A stretch of DNA of 16,808 nucleotides. Source: Actinomycetota bacterium (GTDB taxonomy: Bacteria > Actinomycetota > Thermoleophilia > Solirubrobacterales > 70-9). Positions 1 to 7,711 of this stretch are shown piece after piece. A model generated the notes under the pieces. That model was not told the origin of the DNA, made no database searches, and saw nothing but the letters and a program-made list of their open reading frames with translations. How positions within the stretch are numbered: the first letter of the stretch is position 1; each line of letters starts with the position of its first letter. The translations under genes and the position numbers were made by a program. Location of the stretch: NCBI GenBank assembly GCA_018268695.1, contig JAFDWD010000822.1:1-16808 (forward strand). Reading direction: 5' to 3'.

Positions 1-7
1 GTCTCAT
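1..7 (-). CDS. Start of the next gene of the operon (cut off by the window edge)
   Basis: An ATG at bases 7-5 of the minus strand shares one base with the TGA stop of the biotin carboxylase (TGATG). A good ribosome binding site, GGAGG at 17-13, lies 5 bases before it. Only two codons (Met-Arg) and one base are visible, so the product cannot be identified. Because the preceding biotin carboxylase has no carrier domain, a free biotin/lipoyl carrier protein or another carboxylase subunit would be a natural product here; this is inference. Confidence 0.45.
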
Positions 8-1485
8 CAGGGCCTCCACTCCCCCATCGCCGCGAGCGGCTCGGGAATCTCGAAGCGATGGTCGAAGCGCGGGCTCGCCAGCGCCGCGGCGGCCAGCAGC
101 AGGCGCGCCTCCTCGGCGGTGACCGGCGGCGCGACGAGCTCCTCGACGTGTTCGTCGAGGAAGCTGGTGGTCGTGTCGCCGGAGGCGAAGGCCGGGTGGG
201 CGAGCACGCGCTCGAGGTAGGCGGCGTTCGTCGTCAGCCCGAGCAGGACCGTCTCGCGGAGGATCTCGCGACTGCGCCGGATCGCGTCGTCGCGGTCGGC
301 GCCGGAGCCGATCACCTTGGCGATCATCGGGTCGAAGGAGGCCGAGACCTCCTGGCCCTCGATCGTCCCGTGGTCGACCCGCACGCCCGGTCCGGCGGGG
401 AAGTGGACCAGCTCGAGCCGGCCGGTGGCCGGCGCGAAGTTGGCGGCCGGGTCCTCGGCGTAGATCCGGCACTCGATCGCGTGGCCGGTCAACTCGACCG
501 CGGACTGGTCGTAGCCGAGCTCCTCGCCGGCGGCGATCCGCAGCTGCTCGGCGACGATGTCTTTGCCGGTGACCAGCTCGGTGACCGGGTGCTCGACCTG
601 GAGGCGGGTGTTCATCTCGAGGAAGTAGAAGTTCCGCTCGCCGTCGACGACCATCTCGATCGTCCCCGCCGAGACGTAGCCGACCGCCTTGGCGAGGTCG
701 ACCGCGCGGGCGCCCATCTCGGCCCGGGTCTGGGGATCGATGAAGGAGGACGGTGCCTCCTCGATCACCTTCTGGTAGCGGCGCTGGATCGAGCACTCGC
801 GCTCGCCCAGGTGCACGACGTTGCCGTGCGAGTCGGCCAGCACCTGCACCTCGATGTGGCGGGGGCGGTCGACGTAGCGCTCGACGAAGACGCGGCCGTC
901 GCCGAAGCTGGCGACCGCCTCCGAGGAGGCGAGGTCGAAGGCTTCGCGGCATTCCTCGGCCGACCGGGCGATCCGCATCCCCTTGCCGCCACCGCCGGCG
1001 CTCGCCTTCAGCAGGACCGGGTAGCCGACCTGCTCGGCGGCCGCCAGCGCCGCGTCGGCATCGGAGACGGCGCCGTCGGAGCCGGGCACCGTCGGCATCC
1101 CGGCCTTCTGGGCGATCGCCTTCGATTCGATCTTGTCCCCCATCGCCCGGATCGCGTCAGGCGGCGGCCCGATGAAGGCGATCCCGGCGTCGGCGACCGC
1201 CTGGGCGAAATCGGCGTTCTCCGAGAGGAAGCCGAAGCCCGGGTGGATCGCGGTGGCCCCGGTCTCCACCGCCGCGGCGATGATCGCCTCGGCATTCAGG
1301 TAGGCGCCGACCGGGGTGTCCCCGTGCAGCTCGACCGCCTCGCCGGCGTCGCGCACCGCCGGGCTTTCGCGGTCGAGCGCGTGGAAGACGGCGACGCTCG
1401 GGACCTCGAGCGCGCGCAGGGTGCGGATGATCCGCGCCGCGATCTCGCCGCGGTTGGCGACCAGGACCTTGTCCGGAAGCTTCAT
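7..1485 (-). CDS. Acyl-CoA carboxylase, stand-alone biotin carboxylase subunit
   Basis: 492-residue ATP-grasp biotin carboxylase (AccC type), which carboxylates protein-bound biotin with ATP and bicarbonate in the cytoplasm. Visible in order: the N-terminal [16 protein letters not shown] segment (residues 7-22), HPGFGFLSEN (81-90), the nucleotide-binding ASAGGGGKGM loop after Lys160 (161-170), and the active-site segment [14 protein letters not shown] (290-303). The Biotin_carb_C region runs to about 445. The chain stops about 45 residues later, so there is no BT or biotinyl domain and no (A/S)MKM motif, unlike the fused alpha subunit encoded at 5672-7627. The ATG overlaps the AtuA-family stop (ATGA) and follows a GAGG Shine-Dalgarno, indicating translational coupling. 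It must use a carrier protein encoded elsewhere, possibly by the gene starting at position 7. Whether it serves acetyl-, propionyl- or another CoA cannot be read from this subunit. Confidence 0.93.
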   Translation of the reverse strand: MKLPDKVLVANRGEIAARIIRTLRALEVPSVAVFHALDRESPAVRDAGEAVELHGDTPVGAYLNAEAIIAAAVETGATAIHPGFGFLSENADFAQAVADAGIAFIGPPPDAIRAMGDKIESKAIAQKAGMPTVPGSDGAVSDADAALAAAEQVGYPVLLKASAGGGGKGMRIARSAEECREAFDLASSEAVASFGDGRVFVERYVDRPRHIEVQVLADSHGNVVHLGERECSIQRRYQKVIEEAPSSFIDPQTRAEMGARAVDLAKAVGYVSAGTIEMVVDGERNFYFLEMNTRLQVEHPVTELVTGKDIVAEQLRIAAGEELGYDQSAVELTGHAIECRIYAEDPAANFAPATGRLELVHFPAGPGVRVDHGTIEGQEVSASFDPMIAKVIGSGADRDDAIRRSREILRETVLLGLTTNAAYLERVLAHPAFASGDTTTSFLDEHVEELVAPPVTAEEARLLLAAAALASPRFDHRFEIPEPLAAMGEWRP

Positions 1486-3266
1486 CGACCCGCCTCGAGC
1501 AGCGCCGCGACCTCGGCGTCGACCTCGATCGGCATCGTCAGCAGCATCGCCGCGTACGACTTCGCCTGCGGGTCGTAACGCAGGGTCGAGGTGCCGCCGG
1601 TGCCGCCGAGCACCTCGGTCATCACGATGTTGATCGCGTCGAGGCCCGGCACCGCCCAGCGCTTGACGACGGCGTCGTCGCGCAGGTTGTGGGCGAAGAA
1701 GGAGCCGACCCGCGCGGCGGTCACCTGTTCGGCGATCGTCGCCGCGAACTCCGGCCGGCGGGCGATCAGGCCGATGTTGGCGAGGTTGCCCTTGTCGCCG
1801 CTGCGCCCGTAGGCGAGCCGTTTGAGCGGCACCTTGGTGGTCCCGGAGAGGGTCGCCTTCGGCTCGTCGAGGACGGCCGTCCCCGGCTTCGCGTCAGGAT
1901 TGCCCGGCGAGAGCGAGAGCGGTACGTCCTCGCCCGCCATCGTCACCCGCGGTTCCAGCATCCCCTTGTCGACCAGCAGGTGGATGACGCGGAAGACCGG
2001 GGCGGGGCGCGGCCGGCCGGCGAAGAACCCGGTCATCCCCTGGGCGACCAGGCTGGTCGGGACGTACTCGCCGGAGAAGACCTCCACCCCGGCCCGCTCG
2101 GCGTGCAGGACGCCGAGCTTCACGACCACCTCGGTGGCCGCGTCGGGCATGCTCTTCTCGCCGTAGATGTCGCCGCCGCCGACCACCTCGAGCGAGGTCT
2201 CGCGGAAGGGCTCGAGGCCCTTCTCGGCGAGCAGCCGTTCGGAGCGGGCGAAGATCGCCTCGCCGGCGCGGCGGGCGCGGCCGGCCGCCTCGTAGCCGGC
2301 GAACATCGCCGTGGTCACGGCGCGGTAGCCGTCCTGGTGGGTCGCGGTCACCTTGTAGGTGCCGGTCGGGGCGCTGCCCTTGGCGCCGCTGGCGCGGACC
2401 CGGTCGGGCCCGACCTGCTCGAGCGCCACCTCGCGCCAGTCGCAGACCACCTCCGGCATCACGTAGGCGCCGGGGTCGCCGATCTCATAAAGGATCTGCT
2501 CGCCGACCGTCCCCGGGGTCACCAGGCCGCCGGTTCCGGGCGCCTTCGTGATCGTGACCGTGCCGTCCGCCTCGACCTCGGCGATCGGGTAGCCCATGTC
2601 CTCCCACCCCGGGACGCTCGACCAGTCGGTGAAGGTGCCGCCCGCGCACTGCGGGCCGCACTCGACGATGTGCCCGACGAGGGAGCCGGCGGCGAGCAGG
2701 TCGTGGTCGTCGTCGGACCAACCGAACTCGTGCATCAGCGGGCCGAGGACGACGGCCGCGTCGACGCAGCGGCCGGTGACGACGATGTCGGCGCCGGCGG
2801 CGAGGGCGGTCGCGATCGGCCGCGCGCCGAGATAGGCGTTCATGGTCGAGACGTCGGCGGGCAGCGGCTCGCCGGTGAACATGTCCTTGGCGCCGGCGCC
2901 GACCAGCTCGTCCACCTTCGGCAGCAGGTCGTCGCCGGTGACCGCGGCGACCTTGAGGTCGAGCCCGGCCTCCTTCACCGCCTCCTCGAAGGCGGCGGCG
3001 CAGGCGGCCGGGTTGAGCGCGCCGGCGTTGGTGACGACCGTGATCCCGCGCTCGGAGATCTCCGTCAGGTACGGCTTCAGCGCGGCGATCGCGTCGGGGA
3101 CGAAGCCCGCCGCGGGGTCCTTGGCGCGGGCGCGCGCCAGCAGCGCCATCGTGATCTCCGCCAGGTAGTCGGAGACCAGGTAGTCGAGGTCGTCCACGCG
3201 CAGGAGCTGCGCGACGGCCGATCGGGTGTCGCCCCAGAAAGCTGCCCAGCATCCGATCTTCGTCAC
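1482..3266 (-). CDS. AtuA-family (acyclic terpene utilization, DUF1446) protein
   Basis: 594-residue member of the AtuA family (Pfam AtuA, former DUF1446), close to the usual length of about 600. AtuA is encoded with geranyl-CoA carboxylase in Pseudomonas citronellol/geraniol degradation clusters, but its biochemical role is not established. The long N-terminal domain (about 1-450) carries the family-like segments DYLVSDYLAEITMA (28-41), VTNAGALNP (78-86) and VTGRCVDAAVVLGPL (163-177). A separate C-terminal domain (about 478-580) has the characteristic AYGRSGDKGNLANIGLIAR stretch (485-503). The GTG at 3266 is chosen because AAGGAG lies 5 bases before it and the family starts at TKIGCWAAFWGD. 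A further 52 upstream codons are open but Arg/Pro-rich and overlap the previous gene. It lies 34 bases after the hydratase/isomerase stop and overlaps the biotin carboxylase start. It is probably an accessory enzyme or CoA-intermediate handler for the carboxylase; that role is inference. Confidence 0.88.
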   Translation of the reverse strand: MTKIGCWAAFWGDTRSAVAQLLRVDDLDYLVSDYLAEITMALLARARAKDPAAGFVPDAIAALKPYLTEISERGITVVTNAGALNPAACAAAFEEAVKEAGLDLKVAAVTGDDLLPKVDELVGAGAKDMFTGEPLPADVSTMNAYLGARPIATALAAGADIVVTGRCVDAAVVLGPLMHEFGWSDDDHDLLAAGSLVGHIVECGPQCAGGTFTDWSSVPGWEDMGYPIAEVEADGTVTITKAPGTGGLVTPGTVGEQILYEIGDPGAYVMPEVVCDWREVALEQVGPDRVRASGAKGSAPTGTYKVTATHQDGYRAVTTAMFAGYEAAGRARRAGEAIFARSERLLAEKGLEPFRETSLEVVGGGDIYGEKSMPDAATEVVVKLGVLHAERAGVEVFSGEYVPTSLVAQGMTGFFAGRPRPAPVFRVIHLLVDKGMLEPRVTMAGEDVPLSLSPGNPDAKPGTAVLDEPKATLSGTTKVPLKRLAYGRSGDKGNLANIGLIARRPEFAATIAEQVTAARVGSFFAHNLRDDAVVKRWAVPGLDAINIVMTEVLGGTGGTSTLRYDPQAKSYAAMLLTMPIEVDAEVAALLEAGR

Positions 3267-3271
3267 GTCGT

Positions 3272-3277
3272 CTCCTT
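3272..3277 (-). promoter_or_regulatory. Shine-Dalgarno AAGGAG fixing the GTG start of the AtuA-family gene
   Basis: AAGGAG is followed by the 5-base spacer ACGAC and then GTG (3266-3264). It sits in the 34-base gap after the hydratase/isomerase stop codon and decides the start against the longer open frame that runs back into the upstream gene. Confidence 0.8.
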
Positions 3278-3300
3278 CGGGTGGTGGTGGTCTTCGGGGC

Positions 3301-4077
3301 TCATTTGGCCTCCTTCGCGAGGAAGGCGCGCATCGCGCCCAAGGTCTCGTCGGTGCCGAGCGCGATCGCCTGGGCCAGCGCCTCGATCCGCAGCGAGTCC
3401 TCGAGCGTCGTCCCCTCGCCACGGTTGATCAGGTCCTTGGCCATCGTCACCACGGCCGGGATCGGCGTCGCCAGCTTCTCCGCCAGGGCGAGCGCCTCGG
3501 CGAGCGCCTCGTCGGCGGTCTCGACCAGCCGGTTGACGATCCCGAGCTCCTTGGCGCGGGCGGCGTCGATCTCCTCGCCGAGCAGCATCAGCTCCTTCGC
3601 CGCGTGGGTGCCGACGGTGCGCGGCAGGAGCCAGGCGCTGCCCAGGTCCGGCACCAGGTTGCGGCGGACGAAGACCTGGCAGAAGCGGGCGTCGGCGGCG
3701 GCGACGATCAGGTCGCAGGCGAGCGCGGTCGAGAAGCCGGCCCCGTAGGCGGGCCCGCTGACCGCGGCGACGATCGGCAGGCGGCTGTTCCGCAGGCCGG
3801 TGATCAGGTGGTGGAGCGCGCCCATCACCGCGATCCGCGACTCCGGATCGCCGGCCTCGACGCGAGCGCCGACGTCGGCCAGGTCGCCGCCGGAGGAGAA
3901 GGCGCGGCCGGCGCCCGCGAGGACGACCGCTCGCACATCCGTGTCGGCCTCGAGCTCTCCCAATGCGGCGACGACGTCGGTGACCAGCTCGACCCCGAGC
4001 GCGTTCAGCCGCGCCTCGCGGTCCATGCGCAGGATCGCGACGTGACCGTCGCGACGCTCGATCGTGGCGTAGGACAA
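3301..4077 (-). CDS. Enoyl-CoA hydratase/isomerase family protein, PaaG-like active site
   Basis: 258-residue crotonase-fold protein (ECH_1). The oxyanion-hole segment AGAGRAFSSGGDL (54-66) and the second one, SGPAYGAGFSTALACDL (107-123), are present. The two glutamates that define true enoyl-CoA hydratases (Glu144 and Glu164 of the rat enzyme) align with Ser116 and Phe136 here. An aspartate, Asp144 in LVPDLGSAWLLPR, sits where PaaG-type isomerases carry theirs. An isomerase or another crotonase chemistry is therefore more likely than plain hydration; this is inferred from hand alignment. The TTG start is chosen because GAGGAGG lies 6 bases before it and the chain then begins as family members do (SYATIERRDGHVAILRMDR). 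The Shine-Dalgarno overlaps the stop codon of the carboxyltransferase gene. By context it acts on an unsaturated CoA ester before or after the carboxylation step. Confidence 0.88.
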   Translation of the reverse strand: MSYATIERRDGHVAILRMDREARLNALGVELVTDVVAALGELEADTDVRAVVLAGAGRAFSSGGDLADVGARVEAGDPESRIAVMGALHHLITGLRNSRLPIVAAVSGPAYGAGFSTALACDLIVAAADARFCQVFVRRNLVPDLGSAWLLPRTVGTHAAKELMLLGEEIDAARAKELGIVNRLVETADEALAEALALAEKLATPIPAVVTMAKDLINRGEGTTLEDSLRIEALAQAIALGTDETLGAMRAFLAKEAK

Positions 4078-4083
4078 GTTCGG

Positions 4084-4090
4084 CCTCCTC
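4084..4090 (-). promoter_or_regulatory. Strong Shine-Dalgarno GAGGAGG for a TTG start
   Basis: GAGGAGG lies 6 bases before the TTG at 4077-4075 and includes bases of the carboxyltransferase stop codon (TGAGGAGG). Its perfect spacing supports TTG as the true start and indicates translational coupling of the two genes. Confidence 0.8.
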
Positions 4091-5675
4091 ACATTCGAAA
4101 GATCGGCTGGCGGCGCTCGCCGAGCGGCGCGTTGGCGGTGACGGAAAGGGCCAGCCCGAGGACGTCGCGGGTGCTCTCGGGGGCGATCACGCCGTCGTCC
4201 CAGAGCCGGGCGCTGGCGTAATAGGGATGGCCCTGGGTCTCGTACTGCTCGCGGATCTCGGCTTTGCGGGCCTCGATCTTCTCCGGGTCGGTCTCCCGCC
4301 CGACCATGGTCAGGACGTTGGCCGCCTGCTCGCCGCCCATCACGCTGATGCGGGCGTTCGGCCACATCCAGAGGAAGCGCGGGAAGTAGGGCCGGCCGCA
4401 CATGCCGTAGTTGCCGGCGCCGAAGGAGCCGCCGACGATCACGGTCAGTTTCGGCACCCGCGCGGTGGCGACCGCGGCGATCATCTTGGCGCCGTCCTTG
4501 GCGATCCCGCCCGCCTCGGCGTCGCGACCGACCATGAAGCCGGTGATGTTCTGGAGGAAGACGAGGGGGATGCCGCGCTGGTCGCACATCTCGATGAAGT
4601 GGGCGCCCTTCAGCGCCGAGGAGGAGAAGATCACGCCCTGGTTGGCGAGGATCCCGACCGGGTGGCCGTGCAGGTGGGCGAAGCCGCAGACGAGCGTCGT
4701 CCCGTAGCGCGCCTTGAACTCGTGGAAGCGGCTGCCGTCGACGATCCGGGCGATGATCTCGCGCGGGTCGTACGGGGTGCGGATGTCGGCGGGGACGGCG
4801 CCGGTGAGGGTCGCCGGGTCGACCGCGGGCGGCTCGACCGCCTCGCGCGGCCAGGGGCAGGGGCGACGCTCGGGCAGGGTGGCGACGATCGAGCGGACGA
4901 TCGCCAGCGCCTCGCGGTCGTCGGCGGCGAGGTGGTCGGCGACGCCGGAGACCTTGGTGTGGAGCTCACCGCCGCCGAGATCCTCGGCGCTGACCTCTTC
5001 CCCGGTCGCGGCTTTCACCAGCGGCGGGCCGCCGAGGAAGATCGTCCCCTGTTCCTTGACGATGACGCTCTCGTCGCACATCGCCGGGACGTAGGCGCCG
5101 CCCGCGGTGCAGGAGCCGAGCACGGCGGCGATCTGCGGGATGCCCTCGGCGGAGAGGTTCGCCTGGTTGTAGAAGCTCTGGCCGAAGCCGCGGACGTCGG
5201 GGAAGAGCTCGTCCTGCAGCGGCAGGTAGCCGCCGCCGGAGTCGACCATGTAGACGCAGGGGAGCCGGTTCTGCAGGGCGATCTCCTGGGCGCGCGTGTG
5301 CTTGCGCGCGGTCATCGGGTAGTAGCTGCCGCCTTTGACCGTGGCGTCGTTGCAGACGATCATCACCTCGCGGCCCTTCACCCGGCCGATGCCGGTGATG
5401 ATCCCGGCGCCCGGCGCCTGGTCCTCGTACATCCCGTGGGCGGCGAGCTGGGAGAGCTCGAGGAAGGGCGAGCCGGGGTCGAGCAGCATTTCCACCCGGT
5501 CGCGGGGCAGCAGCTTGCCGCGGCTGACGTGGCGCTCGGCGGCGCGCTCGCCGCCGCCCGCGCGGACCCGCGCCCACTGGTCCTGGAGGTCGGCGGTCAG
5601 CTCCGCGAACGCCGCCTCGTTGGCGGCGAACTCCTCACTGGCCGGATCGGCGTGGCTGCGCAGGACGACGCTCAT
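4089..5675 (-). CDS. Acyl-CoA carboxylase carboxyltransferase (beta) subunit, methylcrotonyl/geranyl-CoA carboxylase type
   Basis: 528-residue carboxyltransferase (Pfam Carboxyl_trans), the usual length of MccB/LiuB/AtuC proteins. It moves the carboxyl group from carboxybiotin to an acyl-CoA. N-terminal crotonase-like half: [21 protein letters not shown] (113-133), [14 protein letters not shown] (141-154) and the oxyanion-forming [13 protein letters not shown] (187-199). C-terminal half: [21 protein letters not shown] (342-362), [11 protein letters not shown] (373-383), [16 protein letters not shown] (415-430). These features place it with methylcrotonyl-/geranyl-CoA carboxylases rather than propionyl-CoA or acetyl-CoA carboxylases. 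The ATG overlaps the stop of the fused alpha subunit (ATGA), so alpha and beta are made together, consistent with an alpha6beta6 holoenzyme. The exact substrate cannot be set by eye. No HMG-CoA lyase, isovaleryl-CoA dehydrogenase or citronellyl-CoA dehydrogenase gene lies in the window. Confidence 0.93.
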   Translation of the reverse strand: MSVVLRSHADPASEEFAANEAAFAELTADLQDQWARVRAGGGERAAERHVSRGKLLPRDRVEMLLDPGSPFLELSQLAAHGMYEDQAPGAGIITGIGRVKGREVMIVCNDATVKGGSYYPMTARKHTRAQEIALQNRLPCVYMVDSGGGYLPLQDELFPDVRGFGQSFYNQANLSAEGIPQIAAVLGSCTAGGAYVPAMCDESVIVKEQGTIFLGGPPLVKAATGEEVSAEDLGGGELHTKVSGVADHLAADDREALAIVRSIVATLPERRPCPWPREAVEPPAVDPATLTGAVPADIRTPYDPREIIARIVDGSRFHEFKARYGTTLVCGFAHLHGHPVGILANQGVIFSSSALKGAHFIEMCDQRGIPLVFLQNITGFMVGRDAEAGGIAKDGAKMIAAVATARVPKLTVIVGGSFGAGNYGMCGRPYFPRFLWMWPNARISVMGGEQAANVLTMVGRETDPEKIEARKAEIREQYETQGHPYYASARLWDDGVIAPESTRDVLGLALSVTANAPLGERRQPIFRM

Positions 5676-7627
5676 CCGACCGGCTCCAGCTCGACCAGCG
5701 ACTGGCCCTGGCGGACGCCTTCGCCGGCGGCGACGAGGACGTCGGCGACCGTCGCCTCGGTCGGCGCGGTCAGGGACATCTCCATCTTCATCGACTCGAT
5801 CACGACCAGGACCTGGCCCTCGGCGACGCTCTCGCCGGGGGCGACGCGGAGCTCGAGGACGGTGCCCGGCATCGGCGCCTCGAGCGAGCCCTGCGCCCCG
5901 GCCACGGCGCCCTCGACCACCGGCTCGACCAGGCGGAAGGCGAAGGCCTCGGGGCCGGCGGCAACCCAGGTTTCGCCGTCGTCGGTAGTGGCGAGCTCCC
6001 AACCCCAAGCCGGCCCGACGGGCAGCACCGTCTCCCGCACCTCCTGCACGCTTGTCTCGCATAGCGAGACAAGCGTGCAGGAGTTCGCGATCGTCACGGT
6101 GACCGGATCGCCGCCGCGGGGGGCAACCTCGAGCTTCAGCGGTGCGGGGCCGCTCAGGCGGAAGCCGACCAGGGAGCTCCAGGGGTCGTCGTCCTCACCA
6201 CTCCGCAGCTCCTCGCACTGTGCCGCGGCGAAGGCGGCCAGCGCCTCGCGTTTTTCGGACTCCGGCGGGAGCGCGGCGGCCTCGCCGCGGTCGATCAGGC
6301 CGGTGTCGATGTCCCCGGCACGGACGTCGTCGAGGCCGATCAGCCGCCGCAGGAAGCCGCCGTTGGTCGGCAACCCGAGCAGGCGCAGTTCGCCGAGGGC
6401 CAGGTCGAGCCGCTCGATCGCCGCTTCGCGATCGGCGGAATGCGCGATCACCTTCAGCAGCAGCGAGTCGTAGAAGGGGGTGACGGTGCTGCCCTCCTCG
6501 ACGCCGGAGTCGACGCGGACGCCGGGGCCGCTCGGCTCGCGGTAGCCGACCAGCTCGCCGGTGGCCGGGAGGAAGTCGACCGCGGGGTCCTCGGCGCAGA
6601 CGCGGACCTCGATCGCGTGGCCGTCGAAGGCGACCTCCTCCTGGGCAAAGGAAAGCTCCTCCCCCGCGGCGACGCGCAGCTGCTGTTCGACCAGGTCGAG
6701 GCCGGTGACCATCTCGGTCACCGGGTGCTCGACCTGCAGGCGCGCGTTGACCTCGAGGAAGAACCACTCGGAGGGATCGTCGGCGGAGACCAGGAACTCG
6801 ACCGTGCCGGCGCCGACGTAGCCGGCCTCGCGGGCGAGGGAGACGGCGGCCGCGGTGAGCGGCCCGCGCACCTCCGGGGCGATCGCCGAGGACGGCGTCT
6901 CCTCGACCACCTTCTGGTGGCGGCGCTGGAGGCTGCACTCGCGCTCGCCGAGGTGGACGACGTTGCCGTGGGAGTCGGCGAGGATCTGGACCTCGACGTG
7001 GCGGGCGCGCTCGACGTAGCGCTCGACCAGCAGCGAGTCGTCGCCGAAGCCCGCCAGCGCCTCGCGCCGGGCCGCGGCCAGGCCGTCGGGGAGCGCCGCG
7101 CCATCGCGGGCGATCCTCATCCCCCGCCCGCCGCCGCCGGCCGCGGCCTTGATCATCAGCGGCAGGCGCCCGGGGTCCTCGTCGACGAAAGCGACGATCT
7201 CCTGATCTTCCAGCCCTGGTCTCTGCAGCCCGGGCAGGACCGGCACGCCGAGGCGCTCGGCGAGCGTCTTCGCCGCGACCTTGTCGCCGAGCAGGCGGGT
7301 CGCCGCGGGCGGCGGGCCGATGAAGACGAGGCCGGCCGCCTCGCAGGCGGCGGCGAACTCGGCGTCCTCGGAGAGGAACCCATAACCCGGGTGGATCGCC
7401 CGGGCGCCGGTGGCAGCCGCCGCGGCGAGCACGCGCTCGGCGGAGAGGTAGGACTCGGCGGCGGTCGGCGGGCCGAGGCGGACCGCGCGGTCGGCGGCGC
7501 GCACGTGCGGCGCCGCGGCGTCGGCATCCGAGTAGACGGCGATCGATTCGATCCCCAGCCGGTGCAGCGTCCGGATCACCCGCAAGGCGATCTCACCACG
7601 GTTGGCGACCAGCACCGAGGCGAACAT
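5672..7627 (-). CDS. Acyl-CoA carboxylase alpha subunit (biotin carboxylase fused to biotin carrier domain), with an in-frame palindromic insert
   Basis: 651-residue MccA/AtuF/LiuD-type alpha subunit. The biotin carboxylase part spans about 1-445: [17 protein letters not shown] (4-20), [13 protein letters not shown] (79-91), glycine-rich [10 protein letters not shown] after Lys160 (161-170), [15 protein letters not shown] (291-305). A BT-like linker (about 480-570) follows, starting [13 protein letters not shown]. The biotinyl domain ends the protein: EAPMPGTV (583-590) and ESMKMEM, with biotinyl-lysine at 614; Ser replaces the commoner Ala before Met. Residues 516-529 ([14 protein letters not shown]) are encoded by a 43-base palindrome that recurs at 10972-11012, an apparent insertion that keeps the frame open. 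ATG 7627 is chosen for family fit ([12 protein letters not shown]) with GGAG 6 bases upstream. A second in-frame ATG at 7654 has the same Shine-Dalgarno arrangement and would add nine residues. It lies 70 bases after the ligase gene. Confidence 0.93.
   Translation of the reverse strand: MFASVLVANRGEIALRVIRTLHRLGIESIAVYSDADAAAPHVRAADRAVRLGPPTAAESYLSAERVLAAAAATGARAIHPGYGFLSEDAEFAAACEAAGLVFIGPPPAATRLLGDKVAAKTLAERLGVPVLPGLQRPGLEDQEIVAFVDEDPGRLPLMIKAAAGGGGRGMRIARDGAALPDGLAAARREALAGFGDDSLLVERYVERARHVEVQILADSHGNVVHLGERECSLQRRHQKVVEETPSSAIAPEVRGPLTAAAVSLAREAGYVGAGTVEFLVSADDPSEWFFLEVNARLQVEHPVTEMVTGLDLVEQQLRVAAGEELSFAQEEVAFDGHAIEVRVCAEDPAVDFLPATGELVGYREPSGPGVRVDSGVEEGSTVTPFYDSLLLKVIAHSADREAAIERLDLALGELRLLGLPTNGGFLRRLIGLDDVRAGDIDTGLIDRGEAAALPPESEKREALAAFAAAQCEELRSGEDDDPWSSLVGFRLSGPAPLKLEVAPRGGDPVTVTIANSCTLVSLCETSVQEVRETVLPVGPAWGWELATTDDGETWVAAGPEAFAFRLVEPVVEGAVAGAQGSLEAPMPGTVLELRVAPGESVAEGQVLVVIESMKMEMSLTAPTEATVADVLVAAGEGVRQGQSLVELEPVG
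6041..6083. repeat. Palindromic repeat element, copy 1, inside the carboxylase alpha gene
   Basis: A perfect inverted repeat with 20-base arms and a 3-base loop (ATA on the plus strand). The inner 18 bases of each arm (CCTGCACGCTTGTCTCGC on the left) are identical to those of the copy at 10972-11012. It lies wholly inside the coding frame of the alpha subunit and is read as [14 protein letters not shown]. No stop arises in that frame. It could form a very stable hairpin in the mRNA. The class resembles REP/MITE-like or Rickettsia palindromic element (RPE)-like insertions, but no known family could be assigned. Confidence 0.9.
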
Positions 7628-7630
7628 CGA

Positions 7631-7666
7631 CCGCTCCAAAGCAGAGGTAACCATTCTCCGCTCCAA
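7631..7666 (-). promoter_or_regulatory. Duplicated Shine-Dalgarno TTGGAGCGG before two in-frame ATG starts
   Basis: The 9-mer TTGGAGCGG occurs at 7666-7658 and again at 7639-7631, 27 bases (nine codons) apart. In each case GGAG stands 6 bases before an in-frame ATG (7654 and 7627). The inner start matches the family N-terminus better. The arrangement may allow two N-terminal forms or may be a neutral small duplication. Confidence 0.6.
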
Positions 7667-7691
7667 GCTACGGGTCAGATTTTCGGCTGGT

Positions 7692-7711
7692 CACTGGCTA
7701 AAGCGCCAGTG
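7692..7711. other. Small stem-loop around the acyl-CoA ligase stop codon
   Basis: CACTGGC and GCCAGTG form a 7-bp inverted repeat with a 6-base loop that includes two bases of the TAG stop of the ligase gene (minus strand). There is no T-run after it, so it is not a convincing terminator. It could at most modulate read-through into the downstream carboxylase genes or stabilise an mRNA end. Confidence 0.3.

Noticed and set aside
3267..3422. N-terminal extension of the AtuA-family protein by 52 residues
   Set aside because: The extension is Arg/Pro-rich, overlaps the coding end of the hydratase/isomerase gene, and AAGGAG lies right before the GTG at 3266.
58..3428. Plus-strand open frames of 506 and 579 codons opposite the biotin carboxylase and AtuA-family genes
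   Set aside because: Low-complexity translations with no recognisable domain; the opposite strand encodes conserved enzymes with good starts.
4078..4587. N-terminal extension of the hydratase/isomerase into the carboxyltransferase gene
   Set aside because: The extra 170 residues are an out-of-frame reading of the carboxyltransferase gene; GAGGAGG fixes the TTG start at 4077.
6041..6083. Disruption (pseudogene) of the carboxylase alpha subunit by the palindrome
   Set aside because: The frame stays open through the insert and the downstream biotinyl domain with ESMKM is intact, so the gene is treated as functional.
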